Source of the DNA: Ustilago trichophora
Lineage: Eukaryota; Basidiomycota; Ustilaginomycetes; Ustilaginales; Ustilaginaceae
NCBI GenBank assembly: GCA_900323505.1
Contig: OOIN01000047.1
Span: 496,001 to 560,000 of the forward strand
DNA length: 64,000 bases
Direction of reading: 5' to 3'
Position numbers and translations under genes: made by a program
In this document: positions 51,858 through 61,020 of the stretch, in pieces
How positions within the stretch are numbered: the first letter of the stretch is position 1
Layout: the number at the start of each line of letters is the position of its first letter
The notes under the pieces: model-generated
Told to the model about the DNA's origin: nothing
The model's input: only the letters and a program-made list of their open reading frames with translations
Databases searched by the model: none

Positions 51858-53443
51858 GTGTCACAAAAATGATTCATTCATTCTGTCTTGACAATATTAC
51901 TCTGTTGTTGCGATGTATGATTGCTTTGTTGCTGGCTGGAAAAGAATCGTTTGATATGCGTTTTATTTTTGATATCGAGGATGAAATGAAGGGGAGCTGA
52001 TTGATGATAAAAGGGAGGTGTGTTGTCTGCAGTTGGCTGCTTTTTGAAATTCAGACAGGACAAGGTTGACCTTTTTGGCAACCGAGGCTGCACTACAGTA
52101 TTGTGTGTGATGGGGGTTTCTCAAAGCGCTTGGTTTTATGTACGAACAGTTACTGTGTCGCGAGGTCTCGTCATGTTGAAGCGAGATTTTCTTCGAAAAA
52201 AAAAAATCCACACTGCAATACTCAAGTCTCAATCTTTAACCTCCCTTCCCCTTTTTTGCCTTCTACCAGTTGCTGTTTGTCTGGCTATTTGAACGAGATG
52301 CAAACACTGTACCTTACAGTCCACTTTGTTTTCAGCGAAAGGGGATGGCGAAACAAAGAGTGGATTGGAGTGTTGATTCTTTTTTCGTAGTCCCGTTCCG
52401 CCAAGAGCTCAGGGTCGGAGACAAAATATCCAAGTTGTGCAGTAGAGTGGTTGGTTTGCTTTGGTATGCACTGCACACCACGCCGAAATTTTTGGAAAGA
52501 AAATAAAATAAAAAACATAAAATTATAATTTAGTCTTGACAGCTCATCAAAGATCATCCTCGCGACGCTGCTGCTGTACTGTACATGTAGTGTGCAAGCC
52601 ACGCCCAAGACAAAGCTCGGCGAAGCTACGACGCGCCCGCCTTTTCAACTTCGGCGTTGTTTCTTCGTTTTGTTCTTGGAAACCAACTTAAGCGGAAAGA
52701 GAGACCTCGGGTAAAGTTGTCCAAACCAACCGCATGGTCGCAATAATTGTGCGTGCAGGTCTGTACCTGTCGATCCCGTTTTGTATTTCTCTTAATACAG
52801 TCCGAGGTGCGGTGGTGATTTCGATATGCTCGTCCATGTTTTCGCCAAGCTTCCCGTTTGGAGGAGAGAGTAGAGTAAATGTTTTGCACAAGCTGCAAGA
52901 TTGCAATTCGTGAATGTGACCAAAAGACAGCGAAAGGAAAAGCAAACGAGGGGACAAGCAGAAGTAGAAGCAGAAGCAGCGAGCACTCGGCGACTATTCT
53001 ATTGAAACGTCGTGTTTTGAAAGTACTAGACAAACAAGCGGCGCTCTTCTCGGCGTTGTCTCCTCTTTAGGCATGTGCTCTTGGCTGCAACTCTCTCCGA
53101 CTAACTTGCATGAAACGTAAGTTTGATCGACTGAGAGGTCGATCATTTGCTCCGGCTTGGTGGTCTCTTTTCAAGGAAGAGGTGGTTGATTGGTCTCCCC
53201 GTCTTCTGCCCTCCGTTCAGGGCTGGCCGTGTATCGCCGAGTTTGATCTGAGTAAACCATTGGTCTCATTGTTCAATGTTGCAGCCCGTTCCTCCTCCTC
53301 CTCCTCCTCCTCCTCCTTTTCTTCTTCTTCATCATCATCATCACCATTGTCATTCCTTTGAGAGAAAGAGGAGCACCGCATAGACCTTCCTCTCATCTCT
53401 CCCACACAAGCACAGCGCTTCCTCGCTGTAAATCTTGACAACG
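51858..53443. other. 1.6 kb region upstream of hydrolase-like gene
   Basis: Contains TACTGTA/TACAGTA motifs at 52094 and 52577, T-rich 3' sequence of the Zn2Cys6 gene, a TCC repeat near 53290-53318 and a pyrimidine-rich leader. No credible frame. Confidence 0.6.
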
Positions 53444-54865
53444 ATGCGGTCAACAACACTGGCTGCTGCCATCACCACCCTTCTCACCACCCTCGCCACC
53501 CTCTCTACCGCCGACTATGTTCCATTTGGTCACGACCAACCCCACCACCTCCTACACGTTGCTCGCGATGCGTCTACCCTCACCGCCAAGCAAAAGGGCA
53601 CCAACCTTGGCCACGAGGAGCACACCAAACCCAGCGTTCCTTCTGGTTCCCGTCTAACCAGCATTCCGGTCGGTAGCTCATCTCATCAACTTGCCATCTA
53701 CTGGACCCGCAAACCGTCCAATAGCCGCGCCAAGCAAGCCTTTGTCATGATCCATGGTCGCAACAGAGACGGAGGAGACTACTGGAAAACTATGCACGAC
53801 ATCCTCACCTCTGCCATCTCGGACAAGTATGCTTCTGCCGACCCTCACGCCATCATCGTCGCCCCGCAGTTTTACAGTGACAAACTCAACAGCGGTCAAT
53901 ACAAGAAGCTTGAGTTGGCCTGGGACGACATCAATGCTTGGCAAGCAGGCGAAGCAGCCATCCATCCTACCAATGCCAAAGAGACCAGCTTTGACGCTCT
54001 CGATGCTCTCTTTGACATTTTCAGCAATACTACCGAGTATCCTAACTTGGAAGAGCTGGTATTTGTAGGACATGGAGGTGGAGGACAGTTGATCAATCGA
54101 TATGGAATTGTGGCAAAGGATATGTCTTCTCCTTCGCTATCGGTTCGATTTATTGCTGGAGATCCCAGCTCCAGTGCCTATTTTACGGAAGATAGACCGA
54201 CGACAAACCCGGACATTGCCTCAAAATCGACCTGCCCACTGTACAACACCTGGAGATACGGCTTTACCAACTTCACTGGAACCCTCGATGGACTGAAATC
54301 TCCGCAAGAGTACTTTGCCCAGAATGTCAAGAGAGACGTTCGCTACATTGTCGGTTACGACGATACTGCTGAGAACGGCGACCAGTATTGTATGGCCATT
54401 CTTCAAGGAGGCGTAGCGAGGAGAGATAGGAACTTGGCTTGGTGGAAGTATATCAATATGCTTGCTAGGACGAGTGAAGATGTGACGGGATTGCCGGGAA
54501 ATTTGACGCTGGATACACTGCCCGATTGGAGTGGCTTGAGTGGTGGCAAGCTGGCACATACCTTGACGGTGATCGAAGGAGCTACGCATAATGCTGATCA
54601 GGTGTTCGGAAGTCAGCAGGGTAGGACGGTTCTTTTTGAGAAGAAGCAGGAGAATGTCTTGAGAGGATGGAGGCCTAGAGGTTATAACAAGGCCGGGTTG
54701 CCCAGTAGCTCGACTGGGACCACCAGTCAACAGCAGACACCTGCGTCGGCTTCTTCGGGATCCAGTTCGATGTCGACTTCTTCGAACACATCCGGTGCGG
54801 ATAGAGTGAGCTCGTCGCTGCTCATCGCACTACTGCCCATGATGGCGGCTGCTATGCTGCTCTGA
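53444..54865 (+). CDS. Secreted, probably GPI-anchored alpha/beta hydrolase-like protein without nucleophile serine
   Basis: The first ATG (53444) gives 473 residues; the frame opens three codons earlier at a TTG. A signal peptide is clear (MRSTTLAAAITTLLTTLATL, cut near STA-DY). The fold is suggested by VMIHGRNRDGGDYW (about 101-115), by AIIVAPQFYSD, and by the strand-turn-helix VFVGHGGGGQLINRY at 206-220. There the usual G-x-S-x-G elbow reads G-H-G-G-G, so residue 211 is Gly rather than the catalytic Ser. Possible Asp (VGYDDTAENGDQY) and His (GATHNADQVF) partners remain. The C-terminus has a Ser/Thr-rich stretch and a hydrophobic tail (LLIALLPMMAAAMLL) like a GPI-attachment signal. It is likely a cell-wall or surface protein that binds rather than cleaves, or uses another residue. 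Confidence 0.82.
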   Translation: MRSTTLAAAITTLLTTLATLSTADYVPFGHDQPHHLLHVARDASTLTAKQKGTNLGHEEHTKPSVPSGSRLTSIPVGSSSHQLAIYWTRKPSNSRAKQAFVMIHGRNRDGGDYWKTMHDILTSAISDKYASADPHAIIVAPQFYSDKLNSGQYKKLELAWDDINAWQAGEAAIHPTNAKETSFDALDALFDIFSNTTEYPNLEELVFVGHGGGGQLINRYGIVAKDMSSPSLSVRFIAGDPSSSAYFTEDRPTTNPDIASKSTCPLYNTWRYGFTNFTGTLDGLKSPQEYFAQNVKRDVRYIVGYDDTAENGDQYCMAILQGGVARRDRNLAWWKYINMLARTSEDVTGLPGNLTLDTLPDWSGLSGGKLAHTLTVIEGATHNADQVFGSQQGRTVLFEKKQENVLRGWRPRGYNKAGLPSSSTGTTSQQQTPASASSGSSSMSTSSNTSGADRVSSSLLIALLPMMAAAMLL

Positions 54866-55125
54866 TTTCTCACTGTGCCACAAGATTCCAAAGGACACTC
54901 AGTAACAAAGTAAAAGTTTCATTTTAGACAGGCCGGTCCTGCTTTCCTTCATTTCGCATTTTCAATCAACACTCATTTGATTAGCAAGTTCCCGAGATCC
55001 GCTTTGCCCATGACAGCGATAAGGCTTGATGACACTCTGCTGTGCTCAACTGCTCCGCATTGACTACTTCACACTTGAATACCGGAGTGAAACCTCTGTG
55101 TGAATCTGTGTGAATCCGTGCTGTT

Positions 55126-56701
55126 TTACAAAGTGTATCGGAACTGTGGGCTTCTATCACCAATTGGAGCTCTAGTCTTACCTTCATCGACCAGTCTCTG
55201 GTACTCTTCCCAGTTTCCCTCTCTCCTACCCTCCTCCCTTGCCCTATTCTCGCTCCAACACCACCACACGTTGAGAGCAATAAAAAGCCAAGCACCAATC
55301 AAACTGGCCAATACGACCGAGTGACCTTGGACATATCTCGGCGCCCATTTTGCCTGGTAGATAAATGTCGCTACGAATCCTGCCAGATTGGCAATCATTA
55401 GCTGCAAAGCGTTGACAGTTGCCCTCTTGTAGAGACCCGATGTATTGTTGATGGGCAGTGAAAGGATGCATGGTGCCGTAGGGTAGATTCCAAGGGCGAT
55501 GAGGAATGTGGCTCCGTATTTGACTTTGGCATTGTGGGTGATGAGTAGCATGATGTATCCGATCATGGAGAGGGGAAGAAGCGCAAGGATGAAGGGACCG
55601 CGCATGCGGGTTTTGTCGGCCAGGTAGGCGATGATGATAACGAGGACTGTGGCGGGGATGTAAGGGGGAACGGTGAGAAGTTGAAGACGGGTAGTTGTGA
55701 TTGTGGGGTAGATGCCGCGAAGGATGGTGGGGAGGAAGAGGCTGAATGAGTAGAGACAGTTGCAGATGAGGAGATAGGCAATTCCCGTGAACCAGGCTTG
55801 TGGTTCAATGAGACCGCGGCGGATCTCGCGCCATTCGAACTGCTCTTCCTCAAAGACCATGGCCTGTCGTACTGCCGTGCTGTGCATATCGTTGACTTGC
55901 ATTACAGCGTTAGGTGCCGTGACAGGCGGTAATCGGGTCTGGTTTTCAACATTGTCAGCATGATTATTGGTGAGAACAGGGGCAACACCAGCTGCACGAG
56001 CACGGTTATTCTGCTGATCACGACCGAGAACAGCAAGCATCAACTCCCTCTCGTCCTCCTTAAGAAACTTGGACTTTTTCACCGAAGACGGCAACCACCA
56101 CCAAGCCAAGCAAGCCACAAGGACCGTCAGCAACCCTTCGATGAAAAAGATCCATCTCCACCCTGCCACTCCTTTGGCCATGACTGGTTTCAACGGAGCC
56201 AAATAACGATTCTGAGCCCCTAATCCTTCCATATGAATGAGTCCACTGGCAAGTAATCCTCCAAAAGCGCCCGAAAGACTCGCTGAAGAGTAGAACAGGC
56301 CGATACGAACCTGAACCATGTATCTCGGGTACAACTGGGACAGGTAGAGCGGCATACCGGGTAACAGACCGCCTTCCAGCAGACCGAGCAGAAGACGAAT
56401 AACGCACAAGCCGGCGAAATTCTTGACCAGTCCAAAGAAGATGGTAACGACTCCCCAGCAAAACACGATGAATGGCAGCCAGAACTTGGCACCGAACTTG
56501 CGTAGCATCATGTTGCTCGGGATTTCACTGGCAATGTAGGTGATGTAAAAGATGGCCAGGGCAATGTTGAACTTTTGACCGTCGAGTTTGAGATCGGTGG
56601 TGAGGCCGGCGACTTTGGCATTGCCAATATTGGACTATGTTGTTGGGGATATCACGAAGGAGAAAGTGGGTTAAGGTGGGTTGAGAAGACAAAACAATAG
56701 A

Positions 56702-56749
<48 letters not shown>

Positions 56750-57116
56750 GTTAGTCTCGCGGGTTTCACGAATCCAAGGGATAAATCAACAGCATGACCT
56801 TGGATATCAAACGACACTCAAGAGCATTGCTAGAAGGCCAGGAATCGCCGACTTGGTCTAAGATATTCACTCTGTCAATGAAATTGGACAACCAAAGCAG
56901 CGATAGAGGGGGGACAGCTCGCCAATCGAGCTTGGTGATGCCTCTTCTCCAGGTTGCGTACTGCTCCGGATCAGAAGGGAGGCCCTTTTCATCGAATTGA
57001 ATGCCGCCCTCGTCCTCAATGTTTGAATTGGCCGAGGGAACGCGATCAAAGGTGTAATTGTCATCTTTGGTCTCGTAGATGGTGTCGGGAATCTTTTCCT
57101 TTGAATCGGTGGCCAT
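55126..57116 (-). CDS. MFS transporter, anion:cation symporter family, two exons
   Basis: I join exon 1 (57116-56871, 82 codons) to exon 2 (56634-55126, 502 codons plus stop), giving 584 residues. Exon 1 ends in LLWLSNFIDR and exon 2 opens with SNIGNAKVAGLTTDL. The join restores the ACS-family motif FIDRSNIGNAKVAGL, and the phase is exact. The intron begins GTGAAT and ends ATAG. Exon 2 continues with SEIPSNMMLRKFGAKFWLPF and about eleven further helices. A central cytosolic loop (about residue 250) is long and Asn/Arg-rich. These transporters import organic anions such as allantoate, nicotinate or tartrate; the substrate is unknown. The start is the ATG at 57116. The upstream frame contains other ATGs but reads as untranslated sequence. 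Confidence 0.88.
56635..56870 (-). other. Intron of the second ACS transporter gene
   Basis: The 236-base intron has donor GTGAAT at 56870 and acceptor AG at 56636-56635. It contains a long CT run (GA on the plus strand, 56706-56747) that could act as the polypyrimidine tract. It is the only intron I could place in the window. Confidence 0.8.
56706..56747. repeat. GA dinucleotide microsatellite inside intron
   Basis: About twenty GA units; on the transcribed strand this is a CT run about 70-110 bases before the acceptor. Confidence 0.9.
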
Positions 57117-57963
57117 TATTGCGAGTCGTACCCGATCGGTTGGAAACAGAAGAGCTGTTACGATCAATAAGATGTCGACAAGGGGAGAAGAGAGATCTGC
57201 TGTGGCGAAAGTGTAGCGTATAGAGGAAGCAAGCAGGAGGAAGCTGCATCGAAGACGTCGGGGGATTCTAGAGGGAAGCATTGGGAGGCTTATAAGTGCT
57301 CCTCCCCCCCGCGAGACGTTCAGTGTGCGGGGTGAACCAATAGGGAAATGTCCACAGCCGAGGTGACCATGCGAGCGGCTTGACGAAGACTCTTTCCAGT
57401 AGCTCATCTGACCATGCGTTCACTGCTGCTCTTCTTTGAATCTTGAGGATAAAACACATTGCATTACAAGTGTGGCGAGCTGGGGCTCGGCATGCAGGCG
57501 CATAACCTGAGAGAAAAAACGAGGGTGGGGAGGGGAGGCTGTTACCCCACACGTCAATTCGGAATCGCATTGGCATAGTGGACTAGTGCAGACGATCTAT
57601 CAGGAACGGCTAAAGCAAAAACTCATCAAAGCGCAGACGACAAGTGACGTTGGGTACAAACAGGCACGAGGACACTGTGCGAGATATGGCTTGCTGCTCT
57701 GCAGCACCGACACGATGCTTTCGAGGCGCCTCTCTGGAGAGTAGTGCGGGGTAGTATATACAGTACAGTATGTACTGTGGAGAAAGGGAAGTGCGGGGTA
57801 GGATGAAGCCGCACGGCAATGCAACGAGTTTACATACAGTATGCTCCATTGTAAATGACAGTACACTTGCTCTCCGGGGTGGTGGATCTTTATGAGAGGA
57901 AAGGGGGTACAGAGGGACCGGTGACTGAACCGGCCAAATTCGACAGGCGGGGAACAAGTGCGG

Positions 57964-57964
<1 letters not shown>

Positions 57965-58008
<44 letters not shown>
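57965..58008. repeat. Poly(T) tract, 44 bases
   Basis: Forty-four T residues without interruption, the longest homopolymer in the window. Confidence 0.95.
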
Positions 58009-58012
<4 letters not shown>

Positions 58013-58702
58013 CTTTGACTTGCCGCCCGTCCGCCCGCATCCGCCCCTATGCCGCTTTCCGCGCGGCGGCGAAATCAAAATCCATCTCTTATTTTCTTTT
58101 TTTTTTTCCCCCACACTCTCGGCTGTCCACTATTGAGGTTTGGACACACCACGCGCGCACCTACCACACCAGCCATCCGAGGCCAAGTTACACATCTAAC
58201 GCTGCTACGTTAGAGATCGGTTAACAACAAACCAGCCACCCTCCAAGACCAAATGCATACAAAGTACAATGTTATCTTTGGGGCAAACAAATTGCCCGGA
58301 GAACTGACCGCTCGCGCCAGTAGCATCTCGACATACCACACCCTACTCTTACCAATTTAATGCTGACAATTCTCGATTTCGACCAAAACCGAAAGGCTGA
58401 AGGAGGAGAAGAAAAACAGGAAAAGAATTTCAGGCCTACTTTAATGCACATTGTATCAGCTAATGCGCTTCACGCTGTATGGGAAGCCGAACGGTTTGGA
58501 GGAGGAGGGTTAAAGAGAGAAAGCAGGGACAGGGGGGAGAGTGTGTGTGAGAGTGAGAGAGCGTAATTCCGGTCATATCGACCGAATCCTCAGATGGAAG
58601 CTTCCCCGCAACCGCCACCGCCACCGCACCACACCGCACTCATCATATTGAACGCTGATTGGGCCTTCCATTTCTTTTCCTAGCTTTTCTTCTGGCGGAG
58701 TT

Positions 58703-58747
58703 GTACTGTACTGTACTGTACTGTACTGTACTGTACTGTACTGTACT
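58703..58747. repeat. GTACT pentanucleotide array, nine units
   Basis: Nine tandem GTACT units. Every unit boundary recreates the heptamer TACTGTA that is scattered singly through the other intergenic regions. Confidence 0.95.
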
Positions 58748-58976
58748 CTGTCTTTTCTGCTCCGCCTTCTGGGCTTGTTCTACGCTATCCTCTTCCACGG
58801 CGGGACCATAGGTATTTTGCGACTTTCAGTTTGACTTTTTACGCTTTGGTACAAGTTGTATGCGTCAATCTGCGCTTCTCCACGCTTCATCAGACCCTCT
58901 GTTTCGCAGATGAGTTTGAATTTAAGCATCAAACATCGGCTGTAGCGTATCTCATCTCTCTCTCTCTCTCCCTCTT

Positions 58977-59003
58977 TGTGTGTGTGTGTGTGTGTGTGTG
59001 TGT
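58977..59003. repeat. TG dinucleotide microsatellite
   Basis: About thirteen TG units preceded by a CT run (58954-58971). Confidence 0.9.
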
Positions 59004-59418
59004 AAGGGCAGCTCGCATTAGAACCTGTGAGGAGCCCACAGTAGTACTGTAGTGATTGCGAGGTGCAATCCAACCTTTAGCATTTCGTCCCACAAGACAC
59101 GCTGGTTGGTACTTGACACGTCAAGAGGCTTGTCACCAAGACCGTACCATGCATTCGTTCTAGACCTCATCTCGACGACTTGCCTCATCAGGCTCTTTCG
59201 GAACCCCTTTTTGACCGTACAAAAGACAAGAGTCTGACCCGTCAACACCACTCCGCGCAACCATTGATCAAGGAAACGTATCTTTTCGGTATTGATGAAA
59301 AAAAGAAGTGTATATAATCTAAACAAAGCTAAAGCGACAGTCAATCATTGATTCGCATCAAGCGAATCTCTCTTTCTCTCTCTATAAAATTAAGTGCGTA
59401 CAGTATGCGGGTGCATTC

Positions 59419-61020
59419 TCACCTGCGTTGAGATTTCTTTTTATTGTGCGTTGATGATTCTTTTTCCTGCACCGCCGCTTGTGCCTGTACCTGTGCTTGT
59501 GCTTGTGCAGCTTCGACACTGGTCAAATCATCATCTTCGTAACTGCTCTCTGCATCGCTTCTCGAATCCACCGCGCCTGCCTTTGTCACCACCCGGTACG
59601 CCACTCGACAGATCATGTAGAACCACATAAGCAAGATCACCTGGAGTGCCACCAGCAATCCGATCAAAACTACGTAGGCGGTTTCGGTGAAGTAGTCTCC
59701 GGTGAGATGGTTGGTCGGGCGGAAGTTCATGGTTTTGAGCGTGTCGAATGCACAGCTCCAAACGACGCGCATGTAGAGAATGTGTCGAGTGACAAGCCAG
59801 CTGACCATGAACAGGCCGAACGCGATATCGCACGTGGTTTGCCATCCGGCATACTTGAGCATCTTGGCAATGTTGAGGGCGATATCGGAAGGGTCCATGA
59901 GGCAGAGGATTGCGTTACCGACTCGGTGGTAGGAGCAAACGTAGGAGCCAGAGATGAGTGCGATAGTGATGACGTGGTGCGAGAACATCTGCCAGTGATC
60001 CGATCGACGTGCTTCGACGTGGAGGACAAAGAGTTGTTGGATGTAAAAGGCGCACGAGGCGAGATAGTAGAATTTGAACAAGGGTTCCAGGCGGAACTGA
60101 GGATAGTTGGTCCAGTATTCGACCGTGTTCAAAGGCCAGTAGGACTCGCGAGAGGCAATGTAGAGACCGAGAGACCAGGAACAGGTGTAGTAGGTGAGGG
60201 AAAAGCCTTGCTCGGCAAAACGGAGGACTTCCTTCTCTCGGGTGCGAAGGGCCTTGGCGCGCTCGTTGAGTGCGTCGGGAGATTGACGTTCCGACTTGCG
60301 TGGCTTCTTGGGGTAAGGGACGGCGGCCTCGCCCAAGGGGAGAAGGACGAATTTCATCCAGAGTGCACGGAAGAGGGTGAAGAGGAGGACGAGGGTTGCA
60401 ACAAAGAGAGCGTCATTGAGGCCGCGCTCATAGAGGTAGCCGGGGACACCGTAGAGCAAAGACCAGGGACCAGCGCGGACAGAATGGTCACCAGCCAGTC
60501 GTTGAGCGTGGTGCTTGAATGCGGCAATGGGGGAAGAGGAAGGATCGGGGACAGGGTACGAGAGACCGAGGCAGGCGCGAGTAAAGTTGTGAAGTGCTGT
60601 GAGTGGGTGTCCGAAACCTCGTGCGTCGCTGCGGAAGGGACCGAGGCTAGTTGCTTCACCGACCAGATTTGACCAGGCCTGATAAGCGCCCTTTTCGGAA
60701 GCATTGGGGAGGTCGGAGGCGAAAGGCGCCAACGAAGGCAACCGGAGCCACGACGGGATTATCGAGTGAAGCGAGTGCGGAAGATGCAAGTGCGAGGAAA
60801 GGTGCGCAAGTGAGAGTGAAGATGGTGAGGAGAGGGTGTGCATGACAAGGAGTGCAATAAGACCATTGAGAGTGTACTGGATTTGTGTTGAAAGCGACTC
60901 CTCGGCAGCTCTTCGTGTAGCCGACCATTGTCTAGATCGAGCCGATTTGGGTGTGTAGCCCTTTGGGGACTTGTGAGAGGATGCGGCAGAAGACCGCGAA
61001 CGCGAGGCAGTTTTTGGCAT
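59419..61020 (-). CDS. LAG1: Ceramide synthase (sphingosine N-acyltransferase, LAG1/LAC1)
   Basis: The frame is open from 61230 (a TTG), but the only plausible ATG is at 61020, giving 533 residues. A basic Ser/Arg-rich tail precedes several membrane helices and a TLC domain (about 270-490). The Lag1 motif is complete: the histidine pair His348-His349 (HHVITIALISG), YHRVGNAILCLMDPSD with Asp376 and Asp379, then IALNIAKMLKYAGW. This ER enzyme joins a fatty acyl-CoA to a long-chain base to make (dihydro)ceramide. The C-terminal tail is acidic, with Ala-Gln repeats and a terminal Lys/Arg cluster (KKKSQRR), compatible with ER retention. It is divergently placed to LCB3, another sphingolipid gene. 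Confidence 0.95.
   Translation of the reverse strand: MPKTASRSRSSAASSHKSPKGYTPKSARSRQWSATRRAAEESLSTQIQYTLNGLIALLVMHTLSSPSSLSLAHLSSHLHLPHSLHSIIPSWLRLPSLAPFASDLPNASEKGAYQAWSNLVGEATSLGPFRSDARGFGHPLTALHNFTRACLGLSYPVPDPSSSPIAAFKHHAQRLAGDHSVRAGPWSLLYGVPGYLYERGLNDALFVATLVLLFTLFRALWMKFVLLPLGEAAVPYPKKPRKSERQSPDALNERAKALRTREKEVLRFAEQGFSLTYYTCSWSLGLYIASRESYWPLNTVEYWTNYPQFRLEPLFKFYYLASCAFYIQQLFVLHVEARRSDHWQMFSHHVITIALISGSYVCSYHRVGNAILCLMDPSDIALNIAKMLKYAGWQTTCDIAFGLFMVSWLVTRHILYMRVVWSCAFDTLKTMNFRPTNHLTGDYFTETAYVVLIGLLVALQVILLMWFYMICRVAYRVVTKAGAVDSRSDAESSYEDDDLTSVEAAQAQAQVQAQAAVQEKESSTHNKKKSQRR

Larger units (their letters stand above)
57117..59418. other. 2.3 kb region between ACS transporter and LAG1
   Basis: Upstream of the ACS transporter and downstream of LAG1. 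It holds a 44-base poly(T), the (GTACT)9 array, CT and TG runs, TACAGTA motifs at 57759, 57764 and 57835, a TACTGTA at 59045 and a TACAGTA at 59399. No gene was found. Confidence 0.65.

Noticed and set aside
16402..57116. Nutrient or secondary-metabolite cluster built on the two ACS transporters and the Zn2Cys6 factor
   Set aside because: The genes are far apart and separated by housekeeping genes; no biosynthetic core enzyme is present.
59479..60672. 397-codon plus-strand frame opposite LAG1
   Set aside because: Antisense to the TLC domain; Gly/Glu/Val-rich with no family features.
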